From the NCBI GenBank assembly GCA_019239895.1, contig JAFAZH010000032.1:123547-187546 (forward strand): 64,000 nt of DNA, written 5' to 3'. Position 1 is the first letter of the stretch, and every line of letters begins with the position of its first letter. The notes below the pieces were generated by a model, which searched no databases, was not told where the DNA came from, and saw only the letters and a program-made list of their open reading frames with translations. The stretch comes from Abditibacteriaceae bacterium (GTDB taxonomy: Bacteria; Armatimonadota; Abditibacteriia; Abditibacteriales; Abditibacteriaceae). Position numbers and translations under genes: made by a program. Of this stretch, positions 15,236-24,202 are shown piece after piece.

Positions 15236-16732
15236 TCATGTGCCGCCGGGGTGATATTTGCCGCACTTGGGACAGGGTTTATCACCACTCTGGCTGCTGT
15301 TATTTTGTCCGGTATCTTTTTCGGCCTGCTGAATCTTTTGTAGCATATCACGCAAGCCCTGGCTGTTACCCGATTGCGAGGCATTCTGCCGAAGCCCCTG
15401 CGCCATCTGGCGGAGGGCACTGGCGGCCCCGGCCTGGGCCTGGCTGTTGCTCTTTTGCTGCTGACCCTGTTGTCCCTGTTGGCCATTCTGCTGGTTTTGT
15501 TGATTCTGCTGGCCGTTTTGCCCCTGTTTCGATTGCTGATTCTGCTGGCGTAATCCTTGCGCGGCCTGTTCGAGTTGCTTGGCGGCTTGCTCATTCTGCT
15601 GGCCGCCTTGTTTGCGCAATGCCTCGGCTGCTTTTTCAAGGTCTTTGGCCATCTTCTCGCCCTCTTGGGGTTTGATGTCGCCTTTTTGCAGGCGGTCAGC
15701 CATCTTTTCGAGTTGCTTGGCCGCTGCCTCGTAGTTCTTACGGGCCAGTTCTTCTTGCATCTTCTGGCCTTCAGGACTCTCCATCTGCTGGTTGCGCAAC
15801 TCCTGCTCCATCTGCTGCATATTGGCCGAGCTATTCTGTTGCTTATTCTGCGCCGCTTGTTCGAGGTCTTTATGCAGTTGGCCCATCTCGACGAGAGCCG
15901 TTCTCTTGGTCATGCGGCCGCGTTGCAGTTTACGGGCGAGGGCACTGAGCCGCCTGGAAAGCTCTTTGGTCTGGGGGTCTTGCTCCGTTTCCTTCTTGTC
16001 ATGGACAACTTTGGCAATGGCTTCTAACTCTTTGCCCTGCTGCTGCAACACGGTGGCTAATTTGCGCTGCTCTGCCGTGCGGAACCACTGAATGTTTGGC
16101 ATCAGGCAAAAGATAGCTAATAAAGTGGTGAACAGCACCAGCAGTTTGGTGCTGCGATCAAAAGTGGTGGGATAAAGCTTTTTCGGATCAACCTCTGCCG
16201 AACGCGCCGCCGCATCTTGCACGAGGGCAGGCACCAATTGGGTGCTTAATGGTGTGACGGCGGTCTCATAAGCGATACGGGGCAACAGGATAGCCCCTAA
16301 GCGGCTGGCCCAACTCGTACCTGTTTGCAACTTGCGCTGGCGGCGCACGGCGTCCGGTTGAATGAAGGCCAGGGCCGAAGATAATCGCTCTTGCAGCCCC
16401 AAAGAACGGTCAGCATCCAGGGCGGCATCAAAAGGCCCGGAGTGGCGCAATAATCCGTTGCGATAGCCGATAATCAAGGCCGCGCCAATCACCAGCAGGG
16501 GCACCCACCATTCGCCATCTATGAGATAGAAGCGATAGGCGAGAACCAGCAGGGCCGCCGCCCCAACGCCCCAGGTCGTAGCCTGCACCACGGCTTGCCA
16601 CATGCGCTGCTTATTGCGGCGCACTGCGAGGCGAGCCAGATTGCGCTGCAAAACCGTTACCGCATCGTTCGGCGTATTAGCGGGTGGATGAAGTGGAAAT
16701 TGTGCGTCACGCGGATAATCGGCAGTGGCCAT
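15236..16732 (-). CDS. Gln-rich coiled-coil membrane protein linked to moxR (DUF4175-like)
   Basis: 498 residues to the TGA. Two adjacent membrane helices at about residues 48-90 and a third near 210-225 anchor a long cytoplasmic or periplasmic segment. From about 240 to 460 it is helical and extremely Gln-rich with repeats such as KQLEKMADRLQKGDIKPQEG, consistent with extended coiled coil. It ends CPKCGKYHPGG, a possible half zinc knuckle. The layout resembles DUF4175-type proteins that accompany moxR in other phyla; that link is by architecture only. The frame continues past the TGA (see 14795-15235), so the full protein may be 644-645 residues. Confidence 0.75.
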   Translation of the reverse strand: MATADYPRDAQFPLHPPANTPNDAVTVLQRNLARLAVRRNKQRMWQAVVQATTWGVGAAALLVLAYRFYLIDGEWWVPLLVIGAALIIGYRNGLLRHSGPFDAALDADRSLGLQERLSSALAFIQPDAVRRQRKLQTGTSWASRLGAILLPRIAYETAVTPLSTQLVPALVQDAAARSAEVDPKKLYPTTFDRSTKLLVLFTTLLAIFCLMPNIQWFRTAEQRKLATVLQQQGKELEAIAKVVHDKKETEQDPQTKELSRRLSALARKLQRGRMTKRTALVEMGQLHKDLEQAAQNKQQNSSANMQQMEQELRNQQMESPEGQKMQEELARKNYEAAAKQLEKMADRLQKGDIKPQEGEKMAKDLEKAAEALRKQGGQQNEQAAKQLEQAAQGLRQQNQQSKQGQNGQQNQQNQQNGQQGQQGQQQKSNSQAQAGAASALRQMAQGLRQNASQSGNSQGLRDMLQKIQQAEKDTGQNNSSQSGDKPCPKCGKYHPGGT

Positions 16733-16771
16733 AAGGACTCCTCGTGTGACTCAGTGCGACTGAAGTCTACA

Positions 16772-16817
16772 TTGGGACGCTCATTCGACGTTTTGCCCCG
16801 AAATGACGCTCCCACAA
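16772..16817. repeat. Short inverted repeat, GGGACGCTCATT type
   Basis: TTGGGACGCTCATT at 16772-16785 pairs with AATGACGCTCCCACAA at 16802-16817, with one offset. The GGACGC core links it to the elements at 16937, 41370 and 54345. Confidence 0.7.
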
Positions 16818-16936
16818 TAATTCTACTGCAACGACCTTTCCTTGATTGTACTTCTGTCCTTACTTATCGTCAATTTAAATCAATTAAAAGCACTCATTTC
16901 ATTCTAAAGTGTTATCATCAAGGAACGGAATCTTTA

Positions 16937-17147
16937 TATAGATGGGACGCAACACCTATGGTGACGCATAATTTTATGCGCTATTTAATTTGGCCCGGCG
17001 AATAAATTCACGGCTCAGGGCTTTCAGCCGACCGTCCGCCTGCGCGGACGGCACAAACATGATGCTCTTGCCGTCCCCGGAGGGGGACGGTCGGCCAGCG
17101 GCCAGGAGACGCGGTTTCAACCGCCGGGTAATTAGCGTCCCATCTAT
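16937..17147. repeat. Nested GGGACGC element with inner GC hairpins
   Basis: Outer arms ATAGATGGGACGC (16938-16950) and GCGTCCCATCTAT (17135-17147) are perfect. Inside, GCCGACCGTCC at 17027-17037 pairs with GGACGGTCGGC at 17085-17095, and each inner arm also folds alone (CCGTCCGC/GCGGACGG and CCGTCCCC/GGGGGACGG). A further hairpin GCGGTT/AACCGC lies at 17111-17124. The stretch ATGCGCTATTTA at about 16976-16987 is shared with the elements at 41389-41408 and 54409-54428. Confidence 0.85.
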
Positions 17148-17162
17148 GTCAGGGAGGAAGAC

Positions 17163-19325
17163 ATGAAGCGTAAAACAATTGGTTGTTTAGCCGTGGGATT
17201 AGGGGTTCTTTTTGGCCAGACATTGGCAGTCTATGCCGAAGGCGCGGTGCAAGCGTTGCCCCTGCGCGATGTGGTGCTTTTTAGCAGCGGCGTGGGTTAC
17301 TTTAACCGCAGCGGGCAGATTAACGGCGGCACCGATGTTGACCTGTCATTTCGCTCCGATCAGATTAACGACATTCTCAAATCCCTGGTGGTCTTCGACG
17401 CGGCCAATAATGTGCGTCCGGTGACTTACACCACCAAAGACCCCTTAGGGCGACAGTTACGCGCCACGGGTATGTCTATCAACGGCGGTATGTCTTTAGG
17501 TGCTCTGCTGGGCCAGTTTCAGGGTGCGCGGGTGCGCCTGGAAGTGCCCGGTGAAGCGGTTGAAGGCCGCATTATCAGCGTCAGCACGAAAAACGTGCCC
17601 GGCAAGGACAACACCGTGGTGCCGGTGGAATCTATTAACCTGATGACGGATAACGGATTGCGGGCCATTCCCTTGGATCAAGTCACACGAGTCAAGCTCC
17701 TAGATGAGCGTCTCGATCAAGAATTGCGCACCAGCCTGGAACTGATGGCGACGGGTCTTAATAACGACCAGCGCACGGTGCAACTTCACTTTGATGGCAA
17801 TGGAGCACGGGAAGTGCGTGCTGGCTATCTGGCCGAAATGCCAGTCTGGAAAACCACTTATCGCTTAGTATTGGAAGATAAGGACAAACCGTATCTGCAA
17901 GGCTGGGGCATTGTCGAGAATACGACGGATGAAGACTGGAAAGATGTGAGCCTGAGCCTCGTATCGGGCCGTCCTATCAGCTTTATTCAGGATTTATACC
18001 AGCCCCTCTATGTGCCACGCCCGGTCGTCGCACCGCAGGTTATTGGCTCGCCGTTACCCCAAAGTTATGCTGAAAATCTAACAGATGACGCTAGAGGGGG
18101 TCGGGCAGATGCTCTGGGAAATCGCGTTGCGCGTGCGCCTGCTATTTTAAATAGGAGTGGTGCTGCCAGTTACCTTTCAAATGGCCCCGTCGGGCCACAA
18201 GGCCCGCAGGGTGAAACTGGCCCAGCAGGTTTCTCTAATAGCGGTAATTTTGGCGGGGCTGGTGGCGGTAGTCGCCGTGACCTTCCAGAAGGTTTGGACG
18301 CAATAGCAAAAGCTGATGCTCAGAATGCCATGATAGCTGGGGTTGTCGCCCAGGCGCAGGGGGCGGAGAGGGGTGAACTTTTTGAATATGCCATCAAGAA
18401 GCCCGTTACGTTGCCCAAACAACAGGCAGCGATGGTGCCGATTTTAGGGCAGGCGATTGAGGGCGAGCGCGTTTCCATTTTCGATGCCAACTCTGATGCC
18501 GACCGTGCCCTTAATGGTTTCAATTTAAAGAACACCACCGGGCTGCATCTTTCTGGTGGGCCGATTACCGTTTTTCAAGGTGGTATTTACGCCGGTGATG
18601 GGCAGATTAATGATGTGCAACCAGGCGAAGAGCGGCTGGTCTCTTATGCGGTAGATTTAGATTTGGTGGTAGGCCGCGAGCAGCCCAGCTTTCATGCCGA
18701 AACCCTCTCTTTCGCCGCGAAAAGTGGGGTGCTGACGATTTCGCGCAAGCAACGGCGCGAGCAGGTCTACACCTTCCGCAATAAAGCGGCGGCTGCCAAG
18801 ACCATTATTGTACAGCAGAACATTGACCCCGGTTTTACCCTCATCGAACCGGCCAAACCTATGGCTAAAACGGCCAATCAGTATCGCTTCCGTGTGGAGG
18901 CTCCCGGCCAGAAAACCACAAATCTAAAAGTTGTCACCGAACAGCCAGTGTCGGAAACGGTGGCCTTGCTCAATGCCGATATCAATGCTTTAGTGGCGTA
19001 TGCACGAGAGACGCATGTCTCACCCAAACTGCGCGCCGCCCTGGAAGACCTCGTGGCGCGCCGTCGCAACATCACTGACCTGCAAGCTCAGATCGCCCGC
19101 ATTGATGAGCAGGTGAAGGAAATTAGTGATACTCAAAGCCGCATCCGAGAAAACATGGATCGCTTAGACCATAACAGCGACCTCTATCGTTCTTACGTGC
19201 AAAAGTTGACGGCGCAAGAAACACAGATTCAGCAACTCTCGGAGCAACGGGCCAAACTGCGCGATGCCCAGGCCGATGCCGAAAAACAGTTGAGCACCTT
19301 TGTGGATAATCTGACGGTTGAATAG
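17163..19325 (+). CDS. Secreted DUF4139 protein with collagen-like insert
   Basis: 720 residues. A signal peptide (MKRKTIGCLAVGLGVLFGQT, cleavage near AYA/VYA-EG) is followed by LPLRDVVLFSSGVGYFNRSG, SFRSDQINDILKSLVV and later PVWKTTYRLVLED and VSLSLVSGRPISF, the DUF4139 core. Residues about 340-357 contain Gly-x-y triplets (GPVGPQGPQGETGPAG), a short collagen-like stretch in a low-complexity linker. The last ~100 residues form a coiled coil ending STFVDNLTVE. Function unknown. A second copy follows after two bases. A strong Shine-Dalgarno supports the start. Confidence 0.85.
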   Translation: MKRKTIGCLAVGLGVLFGQTLAVYAEGAVQALPLRDVVLFSSGVGYFNRSGQINGGTDVDLSFRSDQINDILKSLVVFDAANNVRPVTYTTKDPLGRQLRATGMSINGGMSLGALLGQFQGARVRLEVPGEAVEGRIISVSTKNVPGKDNTVVPVESINLMTDNGLRAIPLDQVTRVKLLDERLDQELRTSLELMATGLNNDQRTVQLHFDGNGAREVRAGYLAEMPVWKTTYRLVLEDKDKPYLQGWGIVENTTDEDWKDVSLSLVSGRPISFIQDLYQPLYVPRPVVAPQVIGSPLPQSYAENLTDDARGGRADALGNRVARAPAILNRSGAASYLSNGPVGPQGPQGETGPAGFSNSGNFGGAGGGSRRDLPEGLDAIAKADAQNAMIAGVVAQAQGAERGELFEYAIKKPVTLPKQQAAMVPILGQAIEGERVSIFDANSDADRALNGFNLKNTTGLHLSGGPITVFQGGIYAGDGQINDVQPGEERLVSYAVDLDLVVGREQPSFHAETLSFAAKSGVLTISRKQRREQVYTFRNKAAAAKTIIVQQNIDPGFTLIEPAKPMAKTANQYRFRVEAPGQKTTNLKVVTEQPVSETVALLNADINALVAYARETHVSPKLRAALEDLVARRRNITDLQAQIARIDEQVKEISDTQSRIRENMDRLDHNSDLYRSYVQKLTAQETQIQQLSEQRAKLRDAQADAEKQLSTFVDNLTVE

Positions 19326-19327
19326 CA

Positions 19328-21442
19328 GTGACAAGCGAGACATTTGCAGCAAAGCATTTGCAGAGGCAGAAAATGGCTAATTCCAGACAACCGCGCCCAA
19401 AAACAGAAAAAGTCTTAAATCTGCCAACCTCCACTCCGCTGCCATTAAGGGAAGTGGTGCTGTTTAGCAGTGGTGTTGGTTACTTTCAACGCTCCGGGAA
19501 GATCAATGGCGGCGCGGTGGTTGATCTCTCTTTTCGCACCGATCAGGTAAATGACATCCTCAAATCGTTGGTGCTGTCCGATCCCACTGGGAGTGTGCAG
19601 CCAGTCACTTATGCCCCCAAAGATTCTCTCACCCGGCGTCTCGATTCAATGGGGTTATCCATCCATCAAACAGTTTCACTGGGCGGGTTGCTGTGCCAGT
19701 TTCAGGGCGCACGTATTCGCCTGGAAACTGGTGGAGCCGCGACTGAAGGCCGTTTGCTCAGTGTCAGCACACACAGGGAAACCGTAGAAATCAAATGGGA
19801 TAAAACAAATCAAGAGGGAGTTGTAAAGCAGGTTGAGTTAGTTAATGTTCTGACCGAGAGCGGTCTGCGCGCAGTATCACTGGAACAGGTGACGCAAATC
19901 CAACTCTTAGATGAGCCTCTAGATCAAGAACTGCGTGAAAGTTTAGAACTACTGGCCACCGGATTAGGCGATCAGCAACGGCTGGTGCAACTGCATTTTG
20001 GCGGCGATAAAGCGCGTGAGGTGCGCGCTGGTTATCTGCAAGAGATGCCAGTGTGGAAGACTGGCTATCGCCTGGTATTAGACAAAAAGCAGCCGCCTTA
20101 TTTACAAGGTTGGGCTATTGTTGAGAACACCACCGAAGAAGATTGGCATGAGGTGCGCCTGAGCCTGGTGTCGGGACGGCCCGTCAGTTTTATTCAAGAG
20201 CTTTATCAGCCCATTTATCTAACGCGGCCTACCGTCGAGCCGCAGATTGTGGGTGCTCCCACATCTGAACTCTATGAATCAGCTATGCCTATAGCGGGTG
20301 GGGGTGGGATGATGGCGGCACCCAGTCCAGCAATGGCCAGCGCCATGATTACGGAATTTGAAGAAGCTATACCTCAGTCCCCACCATCCGCACCGGCTGC
20401 CAGGAGCCTGAAAAGGGCGGCACCGAGTCCGGTAACGGCACAGAAAATGGCGCAAAGCGTGGTGCCCCAGGCCCAGAATGCGGAGCGGGGCGACCTTTTT
20501 GAATACGTGATTAATCAACCAGTGACACTGCCCCGGCAGCAGGCGGCGATGGTGCCGATTATCGGGCAAGCTATTGAAGGTAAACGTATAGCCATCTATA
20601 ACGCCAGTGGCCGGGTAGCCCAGGCCATGAGCGGCTTTCGTCTCAAGAACAATAGTAAGCTGCATCTTAGTGGCGGGCCAATTACCGTGTTTCAGGATGG
20701 CATCTATGCGGGTGATGCGCAAATCAACCATGTGCAGCCGGGCGAAGAGCGACTGATTTCTTATGCCGTAGACCTGGATTTAACCATTGTTCCCACGGGA
20801 CAGGCGCCCGTTCTGGAAACAACTTCCATAACCGCGCGACATGGCGTGCTACTTATAGAACGTAAGCAACGGAAAGTTTGGGACTATAGCTTGGGCAACA
20901 AGTCCGATGGTGCCAAGACGGTGTTAGTGCAGCAGATGATTGAACCAGAGTTTCAACTGGTGGAACCGACTAAACTTTTAGAGCAGACTGCCGACGAGTA
21001 TCGCTTTGAATTTGAAGTGCCTGCTAAAAGGACGGTCGAGCTAAAAGTTGTGATGGAACGACCTGTAACGACAACCATTGCCTTGTTGAATGCTGATATT
21101 AATACCACCATAACTTATACGCAAACCTCCGAAGTATCAAAGAAACTAAAAAGTGCTTTACAGGACTTGGTGCGGCGCAAGCGGAAAATTTCGGAGGTGC
21201 AGGAGCAATCTGATGAAATGGAGCAGGAATTAGAAGCCATAGACAACGAACAGACGCGCATCCGGGAGAACATGAATGCTTTAGACCATAATAATCCGCT
21301 TTATCAGCAATATGTCCAAAAGCTATCGGCTCAAGAAACACGCATTGAAGAACTGCGCCAGCAACTTGCGAGCTTGCGGCGCACGGCCCATGAGAAGCAG
21401 CAGGAACTACAAGACTTTGTAGATAACTTAACAGTAGACTAA
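19328..21442 (+). CDS. DUF4139 protein, second copy without signal peptide
   Basis: 704 residues from a GTG at 19328, or 689 from the ATG at 19373 (MANSRQ). It is a full-length paralogue of the preceding protein: PLREVVLFSSGVGYFQRSG, DQVNDILKSLVL, EMPVWKTGYRLVLDK, VRLSLVSGRPVSFIQ, and a C-terminal coiled coil ending DFVDNLTVD. Unlike its neighbour it has no signal peptide at either start, and the collagen-like linker is replaced by a Pro/Ala/Ser-rich one. The two-base spacing suggests translational coupling. If both starts are right the pair would sit in different compartments; a lost or missed signal is the alternative. Confidence 0.82.
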   Translation: MTSETFAAKHLQRQKMANSRQPRPKTEKVLNLPTSTPLPLREVVLFSSGVGYFQRSGKINGGAVVDLSFRTDQVNDILKSLVLSDPTGSVQPVTYAPKDSLTRRLDSMGLSIHQTVSLGGLLCQFQGARIRLETGGAATEGRLLSVSTHRETVEIKWDKTNQEGVVKQVELVNVLTESGLRAVSLEQVTQIQLLDEPLDQELRESLELLATGLGDQQRLVQLHFGGDKAREVRAGYLQEMPVWKTGYRLVLDKKQPPYLQGWAIVENTTEEDWHEVRLSLVSGRPVSFIQELYQPIYLTRPTVEPQIVGAPTSELYESAMPIAGGGGMMAAPSPAMASAMITEFEEAIPQSPPSAPAARSLKRAAPSPVTAQKMAQSVVPQAQNAERGDLFEYVINQPVTLPRQQAAMVPIIGQAIEGKRIAIYNASGRVAQAMSGFRLKNNSKLHLSGGPITVFQDGIYAGDAQINHVQPGEERLISYAVDLDLTIVPTGQAPVLETTSITARHGVLLIERKQRKVWDYSLGNKSDGAKTVLVQQMIEPEFQLVEPTKLLEQTADEYRFEFEVPAKRTVELKVVMERPVTTTIALLNADINTTITYTQTSEVSKKLKSALQDLVRRKRKISEVQEQSDEMEQELEAIDNEQTRIRENMNALDHNNPLYQQYVQKLSAQETRIEELRQQLASLRRTAHEKQQELQDFVDNLTVD

Positions 21443-21450
21443 TCTTACTT

Positions 21451-21939
21451 ATGGATTTTAATTATTTAGACCCCCACAGCACGGTTTTTGAAATCGGGCC
21501 GGATGGCACCTTACGCGTCATTGTGCCCGATGATCGCTGCGGATTGCGTGTCGATGCGTTCCGCGCCTTTCCCCTTTCCCACCCCGAAGAATATATCGTG
21601 CTGCGTGACGGCAATAATAAAGAAATTGGTGCCTTGCGCGATGTAAAAGAGTTGCCCCCCCAGGCCGCCAGCTTAGTGCGGGAGCAGTTGCGACGGCGCT
21701 ACTTTCTGCCCCGCGTCACCGCTATCTATAACATCACCGAACGCTTTGGTTCCTCGGTATGGGAATTGGAAACAGATCGTGGACGCTGCACCGTCACCAC
21801 CAAGGCCATGAATGAAGCCGTGGCCGAAATTGAATCAGGCCGCTACTTGATTACGGATGTCGAAGGCAATCGCTACGAAGTGCAAAGCCTGGAGTCGCTC
21901 GACCGTGATAGTCGTGCCCGCTTTCTCGGTAAGTATTAG
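21451..21939 (+). CDS. DUF1854 family protein
   Basis: 162 residues. DAFRAFPLSHPEEYIVLRDG, LRRRYFLPRVTAIYNITERFG, WELETDRGRCTVT and GRYLITDVEGNRYEVQSLESLD are the order of motifs seen in DUF1854. Members of this family are often found next to cyanophycin-metabolism or ABC transporter genes; neither is present here. It starts eight bases after the DUF4139 pair, so it belongs to the same transcript. Function unknown. Confidence 0.85.
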   Translation: MDFNYLDPHSTVFEIGPDGTLRVIVPDDRCGLRVDAFRAFPLSHPEEYIVLRDGNNKEIGALRDVKELPPQAASLVREQLRRRYFLPRVTAIYNITERFGSSVWELETDRGRCTVTTKAMNEAVAEIESGRYLITDVEGNRYEVQSLESLDRDSRARFLGKY

Positions 21940-21940
21940 T

Positions 21941-21960
21941 TGTGTGCGTTACCGCACACA
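21941..21960 (+). terminator. Perfect 8-4-8 hairpin after the DUF1854 gene
   Basis: TGTGTGCG-TTAC-CGCACACA directly follows the stop codon. No U-tract follows, so it may be a stabilising 3' hairpin rather than a classical terminator. Confidence 0.55.
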
Positions 21961-22102
21961 GCCGTTCCTCTCCGCATGATAAAATCGTAGCACACAGCGG
22001 CCAATCCTTTGAAGGCTGTAATACAGCTACTGGGGTATCAGTGGCCGTGCCATATCATGTTCTTAGGGATTATCAATAAACTTCTCTATTAAGGGTGATG
22101 CC

Positions 22103-22480
22103 ATGCCTGCCAAAATCTTAGTCGTTGATGACGAGGAAGATATTGTCCGTGCAGTGCAGATTCGGCTGGAAAAAGACGGGCATACAGTCATCACTGCAAG
22201 AGATGGACGTGCGGCATTGGACAGCATCGCTGCCAGCCCACCGGACTTAGTGGTGATGGATGTTATGATGCCGGAAATTGACGGCTTTGAAGTATTGAGC
22301 CAGATCAAATCAAATAGTGAGACCGCTCAAATTCCGGTCGTTATGCTCACCGGGCTGGACGCCGCTCCTTATGCGGCGAAGGGCCGCGAGTTAGGCTGCG
22401 ACTTCTTCTGGATTAAACCCTACCAACTGTCTGACCTCTCCGCGCTGGTACAACGCATTTTAGAAGATTATAAAGATTGA
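22103..22480 (+). CDS. CheY-like single-domain response regulator
   Basis: 125 residues, one receiver domain. Acid pocket VVDDEED, phospho-acceptor in VVMDVMMPEIDGFEVL, Thr in MLTGLD, and the conserved Lys in WIKPYQLSD. No output domain, so it probably passes phosphate by protein contact. No kinase adjoins it. ATTAAGGGTGATGCC gives an acceptable ribosome binding site. It is transcribed separately from the DUF1854 gene, 163 bases upstream. Confidence 0.9.
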   Translation: MPAKILVVDDEEDIVRAVQIRLEKDGHTVITARDGRAALDSIAASPPDLVVMDVMMPEIDGFEVLSQIKSNSETAQIPVVMLTGLDAAPYAAKGRELGCDFFWIKPYQLSDLSALVQRILEDYKD

Positions 22481-23000
22481 TTTCTGGTTGTAGCTAACTT
22501 GATGGGCTTGATGGGTGAGGGTTCATGACGCGTGGGTCTGCCTCGCCACGCCTCTCCTCCAAAATAAGTTTTCCTCTTTTGGACGTGTTTTCAACATCTT
22601 CTCAACCAGCCCGTATTAAATCCCACAAAGGTGTGTCCACCGCGTATATTCCTGTTAAAGAGCGTCCTTCATCCCGTCTCGCTCTGCCGGGGGCTGGGCG
22701 CAAGGGCTGAACCTGAGATTTGAGTGCAGTGGTTGAAAAGCTGTTGCAAAGAGGAGGAGTGATGCTTTATGCCATGTGTCTGTACCATGTGGCACCATCA
22801 GTCGTGGGCGGACAGCCATCAATATGAGTGCGGGGTGAGGCACCAAGCTAATTTCCGCGTTATTCCGCGTTTCCCTGGACGCTCTGGAGAGTTATGGCAC
22901 CCATCACCAGGCTTGAATTCTCATCCACTATTCCTACCGCGTTGAGCCGCTACTGATTTCTGCTTTATCATTGCGCTTAATGCGCTGCATTTTTCTTCAA
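22481..23000. other. 520-base intergenic region, no supported gene
   Basis: Short open frames here have no recognisable protein features. I see one hairpin, GCGTGG/CCACGC at 22530-22551, and a direct repeat CCGCGTT at about 22856-22874. No RNA gene is recognised. Confidence 0.5.
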
Positions 23001-23029
23001 TTGACATATGTCCGTAACGGACATATGAT
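23001..23029 (+). promoter_or_regulatory. padR promoter with operator palindrome between -35 and -10
   Basis: TTGACA at 23001-23006 and TATGAT at 23024-23029 are separated by exactly 17 bases. Between and overlapping them lies CATATGTCCG-TAA-CGGACATATG (23005-23027), a 10-3-10 palindrome containing the ATGT...ACAT half-sites bound by PadR-family repressors. The ATG at 23038 lies only nine bases after the -10, so the mRNA is probably leaderless or nearly so. Confidence 0.8.
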
Positions 23030-23037
23030 AAGAAGCG

Positions 23038-23388
23038 ATGAAGATTTCAACGACTTTGACCCCTCTGACGCCCGCCGTTTTCTATATTCTGCTGGCTCTG
23101 GCGAATGGCGAAAAACACGGCTATGAAATCATGAAGCAGGTCAAACAGGATTCAAAGGGCCAGGTAAAAATGGGTAACGGCACGCTGTATGGCTCCATTA
23201 AACGCATGTTGGCGGATCAGCTTATTGAAGCAGCCGGTGATAAGTTAGACCCTCAGTTGGATCATAAAACGAGGAGGTACTACAGGCTTACTCCCCTGGG
23301 CCAGCGCGCGCTCCAGGCCGAGATGCAACGCTATCAAGAAGTGGTTGGTTTAATTCAAACCAGAAGTCTATTGGCGAATCTTGCATGA
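23038..23388 (+). CDS. PadR-family transcriptional repressor
   Basis: 116 residues. LTPAVFYILLALANGEKHGYEIMKQV is the PadR winged-helix start; GTLYGSIKRMLADQLIE is the recognition helix region and RRYYRLTPLGQRAL the wing. The C-terminal helix mediates dimerisation. It overlaps the following membrane-protein gene by four bases (ATGA), the normal arrangement for PadR regulators that control a linked membrane protein. Autoregulation is inferred from the operator upstream. Confidence 0.92.
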   Translation: MKISTTLTPLTPAVFYILLALANGEKHGYEIMKQVKQDSKGQVKMGNGTLYGSIKRMLADQLIEAAGDKLDPQLDHKTRRYYRLTPLGQRALQAEMQRYQEVVGLIQTRSLLANLA

Positions 23389-24128
23389 GGATCAGCAGCA
23401 TGAAAAATCACTCGACTAAACCGGCCAGTGCAACCAGAGCAGAACGATTTTACTCGTTTCTACTGCGGTTCTATCCCGTTGCATATCGCCAAGCCTACGC
23501 TCCTCTTATGCTGCAAACGTTCAGGGATTACTATAACGATGTCCAGGCGGAACAGGGGCAGGTGTCAATAGGGTTTTGGTTAGCTGTCGGGGCCGATGAA
23601 CTGAAAAGTATTTTGAGAGAACAATTAGCATCTCTCAAAGAGGGGGTAATGATGAAAGATAGCTGGAAAAAGCAGGGTATATTGTTCGGGATTATGCTGG
23701 GTGCCGCGCAAATTGTCTATCACCTCATTAATAATCTGGCAAATCCGAATTTAACCCTCAACAACATCTTAAACGATAGTATTCCTGTCAGCGTGCTGCT
23801 GTGCTGTGGATTGGCCGGTTATTTCGGTGCCAAGAAAGCAGGCACTATTCAAGCAGGAACCTATGCTGGACTGCTGACCGGGTTTATCAGTAACATTATT
23901 GGGGTCAGTGCTCTTTTTCTGATTACGTTTATGTTTATGGATACCATACGCCACAATACGTTTATGATTCAGGATTTTCAGCGCAGTGGGTTAAAGAGCA
24001 TGGATCAGTTTATTGTTGAAGATGCTATGGGGGGAGCCGCCGTTGCCACGTGTGTTTCCCTGGTTTTAGGCGGGGTATTAGGCATGATCGGTGGGCTGGT
24101 CGGTAAGAAACTCAGTCCAAGCAAATAA
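23385..24128 (+). CDS. PadR-linked membrane protein
   Basis: 247 residues from 23385, or 242 from the ATG at 23400. The N-terminal RFYSFLLRFYPVAYRQAYAP...MLQTFRDYY resembles the soluble prefix domain of macrolide-efflux-type permeases that follow PadR genes. About residues 95-245 hold four hydrophobic segments rich in Gly (GLAGYFGAKKAGTIQAGTYAG, GGVLGMIGGLVGKKLS), like DUF4199-type membrane proteins. It has no ABC permease domain. Substrate or function unknown. Confidence 0.7.
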   Translation: MRISSMKNHSTKPASATRAERFYSFLLRFYPVAYRQAYAPLMLQTFRDYYNDVQAEQGQVSIGFWLAVGADELKSILREQLASLKEGVMMKDSWKKQGILFGIMLGAAQIVYHLINNLANPNLTLNNILNDSIPVSVLLCCGLAGYFGAKKAGTIQAGTYAGLLTGFISNIIGVSALFLITFMFMDTIRHNTFMIQDFQRSGLKSMDQFIVEDAMGGAAVATCVSLVLGGVLGMIGGLVGKKLSPSK

Positions 24129-24202
24129 TCAAAGCTTTAGGGGTAAGAAATTGGCACGGTTCTGGCTTGGAAAGACTTCCAAAATCTCAGGAGCGAATCA
24201 CT

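Larger units (their letters stand above)
16733..17162. other. 430-base divergent intergenic region with nested repeats
   Basis: No credible gene. It separates the minus-strand moxR unit from the plus-strand DUF4139 pair and contains two groups of inverted repeats (16772-16817 and 16937-17147). The 17163 gene has a strong Shine-Dalgarno AGGGAGGAAG at 17151-17160. Confidence 0.7.

Noticed and set aside
15236..15238. TGA as a selenocysteine codon
   Set aside because: No selenoprotein-like context; the residue would sit in a Gly-rich linker. A hairpin follows, but it does not have a recognised SECIS form, and no selA, selB or selC is visible.
22525..22846. Short frames in the 22.5-22.9 kb gap
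   Set aside because: No ribosome binding site, no conserved motif, and both strands are open only briefly.
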